DNA of 64,000 bases from an uncultured Eggerthella sp. (GCA_900553605.1 USDX01000008.1:9764-73763); one strand, 5' to 3'; shown: positions 16,808 through 25,171, counted from the first letter of the stretch. The notes: generated by a model from the letters alone, not told the origin. Program-made: numbers and translations.

Positions 16808-16835
16808 GAACGGCGGTTTGCACCGCCGTTCTTTA
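16808..16835 (+). terminator. Terminator after the YtxH gene
   Basis: The 10-bp arms GAACGGCGGT and ACCGCCGTTC around TTGC are followed by TTTAT. Confidence 0.8.
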
Positions 16836-16867
16836 TACCTGCGGGTTATTTACGAAAGGAATGCTCG

Positions 16868-17689
16868 GTGAAGAAAAGCGAATATCTTATCAGCGAGCTT
16901 CGCGGTGTACCGGTCTACGAGCCGGGGAAGAAGGGAAGGCCTTCTAAGCGTGTGGGAAAGGTGCACCATTTCGTATTTCATCCGAAGGCACGTCGCGTGG
17001 TCGGATTCACGGTAAAGCGTCCCGATATTGCGCTTATGGCCCACAGGTCCGACCTTTTTGTGGCCCTCGATGGCTTCGAAATCGAAGAAGGCCATATCCT
17101 TATCGACCCTAAAAGCTCTTCTGTTGGCAAAGCTGCCTGCAAACATCTGGGTGTTTCCTGGGATGAGTGCATTATGTGGCAGGGTCTCCCGCTTCTAACC
17201 GAAGCGGGCGATCGTTGCGGGTTCGTGGGCGATGTTCGTTTTGCCAGCGCCGATGGTGCCGTTAAGGTCGTTTCGGTCGATAGGGGCAAAACTGCCGATA
17301 TCCTGTTGGGCTACACCGATATCCCCGCTTCCTTGGTGAAGGGTTTCAAATTGGGGGTCGGCGATAGGCTCAACAATGAAGATGGCGAAGATTTCCTTCG
17401 TGGTGCCATCATCGTTTCGCCTGAAGTACTCGATATGGCGCCCGAAGGCGGCCTGGCGGAAAAGGCCGGTTCGGCAAGTGCTGTGGTGAACGACAAGGCC
17501 TCGCGTGCGGCGGCCAACGTTTCTGCCAAAGTGAAGCCCGCCGCAGCGGAGGCAGCCCATAAAGCGGGCGAAGCGGTTAACGACGGCGCTTACAAGCTGG
17601 GCGTTCAGCTTTCCAAGACCAAGGGCATGTTCTCGAATTTCAAAGAAGAGTATCGTCGAGCTCGCAATGGCGAGGATAGCGAGGAATAA
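16868..17689 (+). CDS. PRC-barrel domain protein
   Basis: A 273-residue protein starting at GTG 16868 (GAAAGGA upstream). The N-terminus SEYLISELRGVPVY followed by RVGKVHHFVFHPKARRVVGF is a PRC-barrel. A second barrel-like stretch, DRCGFVGDVRF, begins near residue 117. The C-terminal 75 residues are Ala/Lys-rich helices like the neighbouring YtxH protein. The last base of its stop is shared with the next ATG, so it is coupled to the VTT-domain gene. The role is probably a scaffold or RNA/membrane adaptor; substrate unknown. Confidence 0.8.
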   Translation: MKKSEYLISELRGVPVYEPGKKGRPSKRVGKVHHFVFHPKARRVVGFTVKRPDIALMAHRSDLFVALDGFEIEEGHILIDPKSSSVGKAACKHLGVSWDECIMWQGLPLLTEAGDRCGFVGDVRFASADGAVKVVSVDRGKTADILLGYTDIPASLVKGFKLGVGDRLNNEDGEDFLRGAIIVSPEVLDMAPEGGLAEKAGSASAVVNDKASRAAANVSAKVKPAAAEAAHKAGEAVNDGAYKLGVQLSKTKGMFSNFKEEYRRARNGEDSEE

Positions 17690-18510
17690 TGGGCGGCGTT
17701 TCCGAGGAAACCGTTTCCGTATTCGGACACAAAATTAAGAAGAGCGATCTGTTCAAGCTTGTTGGCTTGGTGTTCTTTATTGTTCTGGTGTTTGGCGTTG
17801 TGGCTGCGTTGTGGCCAAGCCTCTCTCTTATTTTCGAACCCGACGGCCTTGATCAAATGATCGAGAGCATCCAGAGCCAGGGTCCTGTGGGCGTTTTCAT
17901 CTTGCTCGGCCTTCAGTTGTTACAGATCATCGTTGCATTCATCCCCGGCGAAGTGGTGCAGGTTGCTGCGGGCATGCTCTATGGCCCCCTGTTCGGCACG
18001 CTCATCATCTTGCTTGGCTGCGTCATTTCCAGCTCTCTTATCTACGTGTTGGTTCACAAGCTGGGAGCTCCCTTTGTTCGGGCCATGGTGGACGAAAAGC
18101 ATTTGGTGAAGTTCTACGAGTTTGAGCGCTCGGGAAAATTGAACCTTATCGTGTTCGTGCTCTTTCTCATTCCTGGCATGCCGAAAGACGTGTTCACGTA
18201 TCTGATTCCCCTAACCAATATGCGCATGCGCGCGTTCCTGGTCCTTTCGACCGTGGGGCGAATTCCCGGCGTTATTATCTCCACGTATGCCGCTGCCGGT
18301 TTGGCGGAGGGCGATATTACCACGAGTCTCATCATTTTCGGCATTGCTGCCGTGCTCATGATCCTGGGCATTATTTTCCGTGACAGGATTATGTGTGTGC
18401 TGGGTACCCAGCGTGCGCTTCATAAGATGGATAAGGAACGCGAAGAAGAGCAGATAGAGAAAACCTTGCGCGAATCCCTTCAGCAGGAAGACGAAAAGAG
18501 AGCAGAGTAG
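17689..18510 (+). CDS. VTT-domain (DedA/TVP38/TMEM64) membrane protein
   Basis: A 273-residue protein with about six hydrophobic segments. The hallmark motif is the re-entrant loop: LLQIIVAFIPGEVVQVAAGMLYGPLFGTLI and, later, FLIPGMPKDVFTYLIPLTNM with FLVLSTVGRIPGV. TVP38/DedA proteins take part in lipid (undecaprenyl-phosphate or phospholipid) transbilayer movement and envelope homeostasis. The C-terminus is an acidic-basic coiled tail (KMDKEREEEQIEKTLRE). It is translated from an ATG overlapping the upstream stop and followed by the TM2 gene after one base. Confidence 0.88.
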   Translation: MGGVSEETVSVFGHKIKKSDLFKLVGLVFFIVLVFGVVAALWPSLSLIFEPDGLDQMIESIQSQGPVGVFILLGLQLLQIIVAFIPGEVVQVAAGMLYGPLFGTLIILLGCVISSSLIYVLVHKLGAPFVRAMVDEKHLVKFYEFERSGKLNLIVFVLFLIPGMPKDVFTYLIPLTNMRMRAFLVLSTVGRIPGVIISTYAAAGLAEGDITTSLIIFGIAAVLMILGIIFRDRIMCVLGTQRALHKMDKEREEEQIEKTLRESLQQEDEKRAE

Positions 18511-18511
18511 C

Positions 18512-18910
18512 ATGGCCGGCAGGGAACAGGAGCCAATTGCGTATTCTTCGGAATCGCAACCAGGGGGCTCTGCCACACAGTCGTCGGGGAGCTCTGCCCA
18601 GTCCGCCGAAGCGTTTCGCGCTTCCCCCGTGCAGCCGCACTATGCGGCGCCTCTTGCTTCGCGTGACCATGTGGCAGCTGGGTTTCTGGCTCTGCTCCTT
18701 GGTGTTTTCGGCGTTCATAAGTTCTATTTGGGCTACAATGCCCAAGGTTTCACGTTGCTCGCCCTCACTGTTATCGGTGGGCTTTTCACCTTCGGAATAG
18801 CCACGGGGGTTGTTTGGATTGTCTCGGCGATAGAAGCTATTGCTTATTTCTCGAAAAGCCAGAGTGAGTTCGAGCAAATATACGTGTATGGCAAACGTGA
18901 ATGGTTTTAG
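18512..18910 (+). CDS. TM2-domain membrane protein
   Basis: A 132-residue protein. The first 50 residues are Ser/Gln/Pro-rich and disordered. Then comes the TM2 domain: AAGFLALLLGVFGVHKFYLG, with the conserved G-x-H-xF-YLG turn, followed by a second helix (LALTVIGGLFTFGIATGVVWIVSAIE). It is the last gene of the PRC-barrel/VTT/TM2 operon. Function unknown in bacteria; usually an accessory envelope protein. Confidence 0.85.
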   Translation: MAGREQEPIAYSSESQPGGSATQSSGSSAQSAEAFRASPVQPHYAAPLASRDHVAAGFLALLLGVFGVHKFYLGYNAQGFTLLALTVIGGLFTFGIATGVVWIVSAIEAIAYFSKSQSEFEQIYVYGKREWF

Positions 18911-19019
18911 CCCTTTAGGCTTCGCTGAGCGGCCTTCTGTTTCTTGTACGGCGAGAAATGAGTGAGAGTTCGTTCATATTTGCGAAGCTTTTTGATTGGA
19001 AGATGTTGCCTATGGGGTT

Positions 19020-19073
19020 TATCGTGCGATGTCGCTATGTCTGCGTCGATAGCACGATATAATAGTGACATCG
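19020..19073. promoter_or_regulatory. Promoter with two interlocked inverted repeats upstream of the aldolase
   Basis: A -10 box TATAAT lies at 19058-19063. TATCGTGC (19020-19027) pairs with GCACGATA (19052-19059). A second pair, CGATGTCGCTATG (19027-19039), matches the complement of 19061-19073 at 11 of 13 positions. The arms interlock (A-B-A'-B'), so they are more likely protein-binding sites than a simple stem. Confidence 0.5.
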
Positions 19074-19103
19074 TGTGTATTCATGCCTTTAAGGAGGAAC
19101 ATT

Positions 19104-20042
19104 ATGCCCACCATCACCCGTGATCAGGTTAAAGTCCCTGCGGACGTTATGCCTGAAGCTCGTGAGACGTACATTGACAACTACATGAAGGCAACCCGTG
19201 GTACGGGCCGCCTGATGCTTTTTGCTTGCGACCAGAAGGTTGAGCACCTGAACAAGGACTTCTACGGCGAGGGAATCGACATCTCCGATGCCGAGCCCGA
19301 GCATCTTTTCGAGATCGGTTCTCAGGGAACCATCGGTGTTCTTGCTGGTCAGCGTGGTCTTGTTGCTCAGTATGCTCCCGACTATCCGGAGATCAACTAC
19401 CTTATCAAGATGAACTCCAAGACCAACCTGGTTAAGGGTTCTCAGGACGATCCCTATAGCCCCCAACTCTATGATTTGGAAGCTGTTCTGGCTATGCGCG
19501 AAGCTGGCGTGAACATCGTTGGCCTTGGCTACACCATCTACCTGGGCTCCGAGTACGAGTCCACCATGATGGCTGAAGCTGGCGAGCTTATCGCAGAGGC
19601 TCATGCTGCTGGTTTGCTGGTTGTGCTGTGGATCTACCCCCGCGGCAAGGCTGTTGCTGACGAAAAGGATCCCGATCTGATCGCTGGCGCAGCTGGTGTT
19701 GCTCTGTGTCTCGGTGCAGACTTTGTAAAGGTTAACCCTCCTCATGAAGTTGAGGGCCAGACCTCTGCAGAGGGTCTTGCTATCGCTTCCAAGGCTGCTG
19801 GTCGTACGGGCCTGGTATGCGCTGGCGGTTCCAAGGCAGACGCTAACGTATTCCTTACCGAGCTGCACAACCAGATCCACATCGGTGGTGCTTGCGGTAA
19901 CGCTACGGGCCGTAACATCCATATGCGTTCCACCGAAGAGGCAATCCGTCTGTGCAACGCTATTTCCGCTATCACTCTGGGCGACTGGAGCGTTGAAGAC
20001 GCTGAGGCTGTATTCCGCGGCGAAAAGACTTTCGCACTCTAA
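19104..20042 (+). CDS. Class I fructose-bisphosphate aldolase (archaeal/DhnA type)
   Basis: A 312-residue protein with an ideal AAGGAGG before ATG 19104. It belongs to the DeoC/LsrF-like Schiff-base aldolases: LMLFACDQKVEHLNKDF at the N-terminus, VVLWIYPRGKAVADEKDPD, then CLGADFVKVNPP with the Lys expected to form the Schiff base, and LVCAGGSKADANVFL and GACGNATGRNIH phosphate-binding loops. It would cleave fructose 1,6-bisphosphate in glycolysis/gluconeogenesis. Heavy use of a few preferred codons suggests high expression. It is monocistronic with its own promoter and terminator. A related LsrF-like substrate cannot be excluded. Confidence 0.88.
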   Translation: MPTITRDQVKVPADVMPEARETYIDNYMKATRGTGRLMLFACDQKVEHLNKDFYGEGIDISDAEPEHLFEIGSQGTIGVLAGQRGLVAQYAPDYPEINYLIKMNSKTNLVKGSQDDPYSPQLYDLEAVLAMREAGVNIVGLGYTIYLGSEYESTMMAEAGELIAEAHAAGLLVVLWIYPRGKAVADEKDPDLIAGAAGVALCLGADFVKVNPPHEVEGQTSAEGLAIASKAAGRTGLVCAGGSKADANVFLTELHNQIHIGGACGNATGRNIHMRSTEEAIRLCNAISAITLGDWSVEDAEAVFRGEKTFAL

Positions 20043-20088
20043 GAGGAGCAATAACGCTGCACGCCGTTCTGGCGCACAGGGAAATCTC

Positions 20089-20132
20089 AAAGGGCAAGGC
20101 ATGGCACGAAGGCCAATGTCTTGCCCTTTTTT
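20089..20132 (+). terminator. Terminator after the aldolase
   Basis: The 10-bp arms AAAGGGCAAG (20089-20098) and CTTGCCCTTT (20120-20129) end in a T run. Confidence 0.85.
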
Positions 20133-20143
20133 AATTCTCCCGT

Positions 20144-20177
20144 ACTCGCCAGGACGGCGCTCGTTGACTTACTGGCG
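20144..20177. repeat. 34-bp repeat, also found at 63898-63931
   Basis: This stretch starts ACTCGCCAGG and ends TTACTGGCG. It differs from 63898-63931 at only a few positions. Its ends CGCCAG and CTGGCG are complementary. It abuts composite element B. Confidence 0.6.
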
Positions 20178-20181
20178 AACT

Positions 20182-20307
20182 GGGAATATAGGGACAGGTA
20201 CCGTTTTCCCGCCCGACAAACAAGGTCCTGCTTGCAACCAACTTTGCAAGCAGGACCTTTCTTTGCGTGTTATGCCCGGGCGGGAAAACAGTACCTGCCC
20301 TAATATC
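20182..20307. repeat. Composite palindromic repeat element, copy B
   Basis: Terminal inverted repeats of about 28-31 bases (20182-20212 and 20280-20307, several mismatches) enclose a 16-bp perfect hairpin (20222-20259) with a T-rich tail. The order and motifs match copy A at 1693-1809. The whole 126 bases can fold into one long hairpin. Confidence 0.75.
20222..20262 (+). terminator. Terminator-like hairpin inside repeat copy B
   Basis: A 16-bp perfect stem (20222-20237 with 20244-20259), a six-base loop and TCTTT. It is redundant with the aldolase terminator just upstream, which suggests it arrived with the repeat. Confidence 0.75.
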
Positions 20308-20508
20308 TATTTTGGTTTGGGCTGCTAGACGCGTTCAACGCGAACTTTATCCGGGCTCGCTACCAAAGAAACGCGAAAAGGGTGCGAAGGGGAAGAAAAA
20401 CTCTTGCGAATATGGCAATAGCTTTATGCTCAACAATGAAATTGCAGGTGAACAAGAAGTTTCCTCTGCCATAGTTTCCCCAACGTGGGTCGCGTTGGAG
20501 GGTGAGCT
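20308..20508. other. Intergenic region before the A24 peptidase
   Basis: About 200 bases with no convincing gene. A short frame (ATG 20428, 27 codons before a TGA overlapping the next GTG) could be a leader peptide coupled to the peptidase gene, but its ATG has no clear ribosome-binding site. Confidence 0.3.
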
Positions 20509-20976
20509 GTGATTGCGTTGCTAATCGCTATATTTTGCTTGTTCGTTCTTATAACGATACGTGATGTGCGCTATCGATTGGTGTATGGGGAAGATCTGCT
20601 GCTGTTGGTGTCGCTGCGCATCTTTGCTGGAGCTCTTTCTCTATATCCTGATGAATTTGGTTTGCAAGCGCATCAATGGGGATTTGCCACTTTAGGCGTT
20701 TCGATTTTGGTGTCATGTATTGCCGCAGCATTGTTTTGGGCGTTGGGGCAGCTGGTATCTAAGCTTTCGTGCAACGCTTCCCTAGGAGGGGGAGACGTGC
20801 TGCTATTGGCTGCATGTTGCCTGTTTGTGGACCTTGGCAATCTGGATAGCTACGTTCTGCTTGTTGCATTGATGGGTATTGCTCTTGCCTTGATTTGGCT
20901 GATCGCAAAGAAGAGCAAAACCTTTCCCTTCGCCCCGGCTTTGGTATGGCCCTGTTGGCTTCTGCTGGTTCTGTAG
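20509..20976 (+). CDS. A24-family (prepilin peptidase-like) membrane protein
   Basis: A 155-residue protein starting at GTG 20509 with GGAGGGTGA upstream. Four to six hydrophobic segments are visible. The two catalytic aspartates of the A24 family are recognisable: Asp19 in RDVRYRLV and Asp96 in the GGGD motif (SLGGGDVLLLAA). The short form without an N-terminal methyltransferase domain matches CpaA/TadV-type enzymes that process Flp/Tad pilins. No pilin or tad gene is nearby, so its substrate must be encoded elsewhere. Confidence 0.82.
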   Translation: MIALLIAIFCLFVLITIRDVRYRLVYGEDLLLLVSLRIFAGALSLYPDEFGLQAHQWGFATLGVSILVSCIAAALFWALGQLVSKLSCNASLGGGDVLLLAACCLFVDLGNLDSYVLLVALMGIALALIWLIAKKSKTFPFAPALVWPCWLLLVL

Positions 20977-20978
20977 GC

Positions 20979-21146
20979 ATGGGATCTGCGGAATCTGCCC
21001 TATTGCGGAGATCAGCCATCACGAATCGGCGGAATCCGCCCCGTTGTGGTGATTTACCCATTGCGAATCGGCGGAATCCGCCCCGTTATGGCGATCTGCC
21101 CATTACGAATTCGCGGGATTTGCTCTGTTGCGGCGATTTGCATGTT
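20979..21146. repeat. Tandem array of four 42-bp units
   Basis: Units start exactly at 20979, 21021, 21063 and 21105. The middle two are nearly identical and each holds the palindrome GGCGGAATCCGCC; the outer two are more diverged. The array begins right after the A24 peptidase stop. The 42-base period keeps a reading frame, but no start signal supports translation. Confidence 0.8.
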
Positions 21147-21310
21147 GCAAAAACAAAAATCCGAGTGTTTTTGCAACTTTTTTGCGATTAGGGACTCCCT
21201 TCTGCCTTCGCAAAGCGGAAATGAGCCGTTTTGCGGCCGATTCGCTGCGTTTTTTGGCCGAAATCCGCGTTTTGGCGCCCCGCGGCAATCCCTAATCGCA
21301 AAAAAGTTGC
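21144..21310. repeat. Structured element: terminator hairpin plus 22-bp inverted repeat
   Basis: GTTGCAAAAACA (21144-21155) pairs with TGTTTTTGCAAC (21166-21177) and is followed by T6, a good terminator for the A24 gene. Overlapping this, 21173-21194 is a perfect 22-bp inverted repeat of 21289-21310. The 94 bases between can also pair partly with themselves. No gene lies inside. Confidence 0.7.
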
Positions 21311-21435
21311 ATTTTGGTCCGCATTTTTTTGTTTTTGGGGTCCCAGAACGACTCTGTCGGCCAAATTGCTCCGAGGCACATTTGCTTGCATTCCGAGGAT
21401 GGCTATGGGTGGGGGAGGCTTGAGCGCGGAAAACA

Positions 21436-21462
21436 AAAAAGGCTTGCTAAAAGCAAGCCTTT
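21436..21462 (-). terminator. Terminator of tRNA-Leu
   Basis: The stem AAAGGCTTGC/GCAAGCCTTT with loop TAAAA gives a T-rich tail on the minus strand, just downstream of the tRNA. Confidence 0.8.
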
Positions 21463-21473
21463 ACCATGCGAAG

Positions 21474-21557
21474 TGGTGCCCGAGGCGGGATTTGAACCCG
21501 CACGTCTTTCGACAACGGTTTTTGAGACCGCCGCGTCTGCCGTTCCGCCACTCGGGC
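21474..21557 (-). tRNA. tRNA-Leu (anticodon CAA)
   Basis: An 84-base class II tRNA read on the minus strand. The acceptor GCCCGAG pairs with CTCGGGC and is followed by discriminator A and an encoded CCA (21474-21476). The anticodon loop CTCAAAA gives CAA, reading UUG. A long variable arm is present, and the T arm reads GCGGGTTCAAATCCCGC. It should be functional. Confidence 0.95.
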
Positions 21558-21768
21558 GCAGGACTGCATTATACCTAAAACCAGAGAATTCGTCATCAGA
21601 AACGAATTATTCATAATCCCTCTGTGGGAAATTTTTCTGGCTTTCCATCAGTTTCCTTTAACTAGCTATAAGCAATCCGTAGAGCGGGATTTCTTGCAGT
21701 GTGCGCTAATACGGGAGCATAATAACCTCTTAGCCAGTTTTTGGCTCATGTTAGGAGGATTAAATACC

Positions 21769-22950
21769 ATGATCAATGAAACCATGTACGGTTTGGGCAA
21801 CGCCCCTTCTGCAATCCGCGAGCTTTTCGCGTACGGTCTTGAGCGAAAGGCTCAGATTGGCGAAGACAAGGTTTTCGATTTCAGCATCGGTAACCCCAGC
21901 GTCCCGGCTCCTGACAAAGTTGCAAAAACCATGCATGAGTTGGCTGACATGCCCCCTGCTCAGCTGCACGCGTATTCTCCCGCTTCCGGCTTGGAAGAAA
22001 CCAAAACGGCGATTGCAGACAATCTTAATCGCCGTTTTGGCACCGATTACGCTGCCAAGAACTTCTACCTCACCACAGGCGCTGCTTCCTGCCTTTCTTG
22101 CTGCATCAAGGCGGTTATTGTCGATCCTGGTGACGAAATCATCGTTATCTCGCCTTATTTCCCCGAGTATCGTGTCTGGATTGAGGCTGACGGAGGTACC
22201 TGCGTAGAGATTCCTGCACGCAAGGACAACTTCCAAATCGACTTAGACGCACTTGCGGCGGCTATCAACGAACGCACTCGTGCTGTCATTATCAATTCGC
22301 CCAACAACCCAGTAGGCGTGGTCTATACGCGCGAAACCCTTGAAGGCTTGGCCGAGGTGCTGCGCACGAAGCGCAAGGAATTCGGCAGCTCGCTGTTCCT
22401 GATTTCCGACGAGCCGTATCGCGAGCTTGCATATGGGCCGGAAGTTTCCTGGGTTCCCTCCATCTACGACAACACTTTGGTGTGCTATTCCTGGTCGAAG
22501 TCCCTTTCCCTTCCGGGCGACCGCATCGGTTATGTTTTGGTTCCCAACGAAGTTGAAGAATCCGAACGAGTGATGTTTGCCGTTGCTGGCGCAGGTCGCG
22601 CATTGGGCTACATTTGCGCCCCCGTGTTCTTCCAGCGCGTGATTGCCGCGTGCGTCGATGAGCCGGTGAACGCATCTGCCTATGCCGCTAATCGCGAGCT
22701 GCTCACTCAAGGCCTCGACGAGTTGGGCTATCACTACATTGCCCCCGATGGAGCCTTCTATCTGTGGATGCAGGCTTTAGAGCCCGGTGCTCAGGCGTTT
22801 TCCGACAAGGCGAAGGAGCACGAGCTGTTGCTGGTTCCTTCCGACAGCTTTGGCGTTGGCGGCTGGGTGCGCGTAAGCTACTGCGTCCCCGCCGATGTTA
22901 TCCGCAATTCCATGCCTGCCTTTGCAGCGCTTAAGCGTGACTATGAATAG
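21769..22950 (+). CDS. Class I/II pyridoxal-phosphate aminotransferase
   Basis: A 393-residue protein starting at ATG 21769 with AGGAGG upstream. Fold-type I features are FSIGNPSVPAP, YSPASGLEETKTAIADNL, INSPNNPVGVVYTRETL, LISDEPYRELAYG and the PLP-lysine motif SWSKSLSLPGDRIGY. The C-terminus has GVGGWVRVSYC with the substrate-carboxylate Arg. It is closest in style to the aspartate/aromatic aminotransferases of anaerobes; exact donor and acceptor are undetermined. It overlaps the next gene by eight bases. Confidence 0.9.
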   Translation: MINETMYGLGNAPSAIRELFAYGLERKAQIGEDKVFDFSIGNPSVPAPDKVAKTMHELADMPPAQLHAYSPASGLEETKTAIADNLNRRFGTDYAAKNFYLTTGAASCLSCCIKAVIVDPGDEIIVISPYFPEYRVWIEADGGTCVEIPARKDNFQIDLDALAAAINERTRAVIINSPNNPVGVVYTRETLEGLAEVLRTKRKEFGSSLFLISDEPYRELAYGPEVSWVPSIYDNTLVCYSWSKSLSLPGDRIGYVLVPNEVEESERVMFAVAGAGRALGYICAPVFFQRVIAACVDEPVNASAYAANRELLTQGLDELGYHYIAPDGAFYLWMQALEPGAQAFSDKAKEHELLLVPSDSFGVGGWVRVSYCVPADVIRNSMPAFAALKRDYE

Positions 22951-23620
22951 GGAGCTCGATCCCATCAAGGGTGCCATCTTCGATTGCGATGGCACCCTTC
23001 TTGATTCCCTGGGCGCTTGGCGCGGCTTGGAGGATGAGGTGTCCCGATTGGCGGGCGTTACGGTAACGCCTGAAGAGCACAAGATGTTCACTACATTCAC
23101 CATCCCCGAAGTAGCGCGTTACTTCCATGAGCAGTATGGACTTGCATCGAGCATGGAAGCGGTTATGGGCATTATGGACGAGTACATGATGTCTTACTAC
23201 GAGCGCGCCCATCTTATGCCTGGTGCCGAGGCTATTCTGGAATCGTGTGCACGAAACGATGTGAAGATGAGCATGGCCTCTTCCAGCAAGCCGCAGTTCC
23301 TATGGGCGGGCGCTAGGGCAACAGGCATCGCCGATTATTTCAGCGCTATCGTTTCGGTTGAGGAAGTGGGCGCCTCGAAGCGCGAGCCCGCAGTGTACGA
23401 CCGTGCTCGTGAGGCTATGGGAACGGAAAGGGCTCTTACCTGGGGGTTTGAGGACGCCCTGTATGCTATGGACACCCTTGTGAGGGCAGGCTATCCCGTA
23501 TTCGGCCTCTACGACGAGGCGCATGGTGTGCCTCAATCTGAAGTGGAGAAACGGGCTCGATTGGCGGCACCGACGCTCGAGAGCGTCGCCGTTCGTGAGG
23601 GAAATCTTGTTGTAGGCTAG
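22943..23620 (+). CDS. HAD-superfamily phosphatase
   Basis: A 225-residue protein whose ATG at 22943 lies inside the end of the aminotransferase gene. Motif I is IFDCDGTLLDSLGAW (nucleophile Asp and acid Asp). A helical cap follows. Motif II is SMASSSKP, motif III the Lys in SVEEVGASKREP, and motif IV the acidic pair in WGFEDALYAM. It is of the beta-phosphoglucomutase/phosphoglycolate phosphatase type. Metabolite specificity is unknown; coupling to an aminotransferase suggests amino-acid metabolism. Confidence 0.88.
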   Translation: MNRELDPIKGAIFDCDGTLLDSLGAWRGLEDEVSRLAGVTVTPEEHKMFTTFTIPEVARYFHEQYGLASSMEAVMGIMDEYMMSYYERAHLMPGAEAILESCARNDVKMSMASSSKPQFLWAGARATGIADYFSAIVSVEEVGASKREPAVYDRAREAMGTERALTWGFEDALYAMDTLVRAGYPVFGLYDEAHGVPQSEVEKRARLAAPTLESVAVREGNLVVG

Positions 23621-23839
23621 CTTTTGCCCATCCCGTTTATGGCAGGAAGGTAACTTGGGTTAGCGAAAGGCCGCAAGTGTGGGTTTCTCCCGTGTGGTGG
23701 ATTCCGTGGGGGACGCGCGCCTAGTGGTTGGACCGTGCGGATTCGCCCACTAAGCGGATGTCGCAAATCGCGCTTTAACGGGGCCTTTTCGCTGGAGCGG
23801 TATAGACTCCTGTTGTTTGAAGGAACGTTGGGCGGTGCG

Positions 23840-24550
23840 CTATTGCTTGCCCAGCTCGTTTTCCAGCTTGTAGTAGAGACGTCGGCCCTCGATGATGGCG
23901 CCTTCGAGCTCGGAAGGGTTTTTCATCAGGGAGGGCAGAATGGATTCTCCTGTCATGGAGGCGATGTCTTCCGGCGTGTAATCACGAACCGAATATCCGG
24001 ACGCTTCCAGGATCAGCTCTTTGCGATGCTTTGCGTGGTAATGGTGCTGCAGGCCTTCGTTGGTGGACAGGATGACGACCGTTTGCTCATCTGCGGGGCG
24101 TTCGAAAAAAGCACCTTCTTCGATGCCGCGCTCGATGATGGCAATCAGCGTTCGGTAGAGCTTGCGATAACGGTCGAAGAAAACCTCAAACCCGGAAGGG
24201 TTTTCGTTTGCGATGGTCTCTAGTTCCCAAAAATCAAAGGGAAGCTCACATTTATGCACGATGTCGAAAGCGATAAGGGCGTAAAGCTGCGCTGCGCGAT
24301 TTGAACTATGCGCTTCAAGCTCTTCGGCGGTGGGGATGGCCTCGTTAGGATTAAGAATGCTTTCAATAAGCGCTTCTTTCGAAGCGAAATAGTAGTAGAA
24401 AGACGAAGGATCAACTCCGGCTTGACGAGCGATTTCGCTCATGGAGGTGCGCGTATAACCTTTGGTGCGGAAAAGCCCAATGGCAACGGCAATAATATTA
24501 TTGCGGGTCTCCTGGCTTTTCGCGCGCGTTTTGGTGCGTGAGTTTGCCAT
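23840..24550 (-). CDS. TetR/AcrR-family transcriptional regulator
   Basis: A 236-residue protein, start ATG 24550 after GAAAGGGG. The N-terminal HTH is typical: RNNIIAVAIGLFRTKGYTRT, then MSEIARQAGVDPSSFYYYFASKEALI. The C-terminal ligand domain is unclassified. It is transcribed away from a holin-like gene on the same strand. A candidate operator with perfect 8-base arms lies at 24650-24672, about 100 bases upstream, so self-regulation is likely. Confidence 0.9.
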   Translation of the reverse strand: MANSRTKTRAKSQETRNNIIAVAIGLFRTKGYTRTSMSEIARQAGVDPSSFYYYFASKEALIESILNPNEAIPTAEELEAHSSNRAAQLYALIAFDIVHKCELPFDFWELETIANENPSGFEVFFDRYRKLYRTLIAIIERGIEEGAFFERPADEQTVVILSTNEGLQHHYHAKHRKELILEASGYSVRDYTPEDIASMTGESILPSLMKNPSELEGAIIEGRRLYYKLENELGKQ

Positions 24551-24649
24551 GATTCCCCTTTCTCAGCTGTGGCTTCAGTAAGCTTCCATTATGCCAAATC
24601 GCAGAAGAGGTATCTAACGTTTTGAGGCAAAGGCCTGTTTTTGATTTAA

Positions 24650-24672
24650 ATGGAACAGGAAAGGTTCCATTA
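24650..24672. promoter_or_regulatory. Candidate TetR operator
   Basis: AATGGAAC and GTTCCATT form perfect 8-base arms around a 7-base centre (AGGAAAG), a typical TetR-type dyad size. It lies between the regulator gene and the end of the holin-like gene. Confidence 0.5.
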
Positions 24673-24678
24673 CTTGAA

Positions 24679-25047
24679 TTAATCGGTTCCTAAGATGGAA
24701 TTCATGATGCCAGAGACGATGGAGATAACGATGGAGGCAACAAATCCTGATCCAAACGAATCAATAACGAATCCAGCACCAAACAACGCATTGCCCATGG
24801 AGGCGGCAACATACAGAAGAATGGTATTGATTACCAGGTAGAACACGCCCAGCGAAAGCACGGTTATAGGGAGGCCGATAAGCTGGAGGAAAGGCTTTAT
24901 GGTCATGTTCAAAAGGGCAATGATGAGTGCCATTACGGCAATGGAGCCCCATGAGCTTCCCGCTCCAACGATGTCGATGCCGGGAACAAGCCAGACGGCA
25001 ACGCCGACCGCAATGAAAATCGCAATTGTGCGCAAGATGAACTGCAT
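24679..25047 (-). CDS. Phage-holin-family (YvlD-like) membrane protein
   Basis: A 122-residue protein with four hydrophobic segments. The family signature is WLVPGIDIVG near the N-terminus, ALIIALLNMTIKPFLQLIGLPITVLSLG in the middle and a C-terminal FGSGFVASIVISIVSGIMNS. Despite the name these proteins are chromosomal membrane proteins related to B. subtilis YvlD, often under envelope-stress or regulator control. Nothing suggests a prophage here. Confidence 0.85.
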   Translation of the reverse strand: MQFILRTIAIFIAVGVAVWLVPGIDIVGAGSSWGSIAVMALIIALLNMTIKPFLQLIGLPITVLSLGVFYLVINTILLYVAASMGNALFGAGFVIDSFGSGFVASIVISIVSGIMNSILGTD

Positions 25048-25171
25048 GGCAAAGCTCCATTTCCCTTGTAGGCATCATTTACAATAAACACGCTAGCAAA
25101 GCATCTTACGGCAGCGCAAGGCGCGCTGCCTCTTTGTTTCCCTCGGGTAGGAATTGGAAGGAAAGCCCTTG

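Noticed and set aside
20267..20512. 81-codon frame ending in the A24 peptidase start
   Set aside because: Its first third lies inside repeat element B and no ribosome-binding site is present; at most a short leader from 20428 is possible.
24679..25047. Prophage, suggested by the holin-family gene
   Set aside because: The YvlD-like family is chromosomal; no capsid, integrase, terminase or att sites are nearby.
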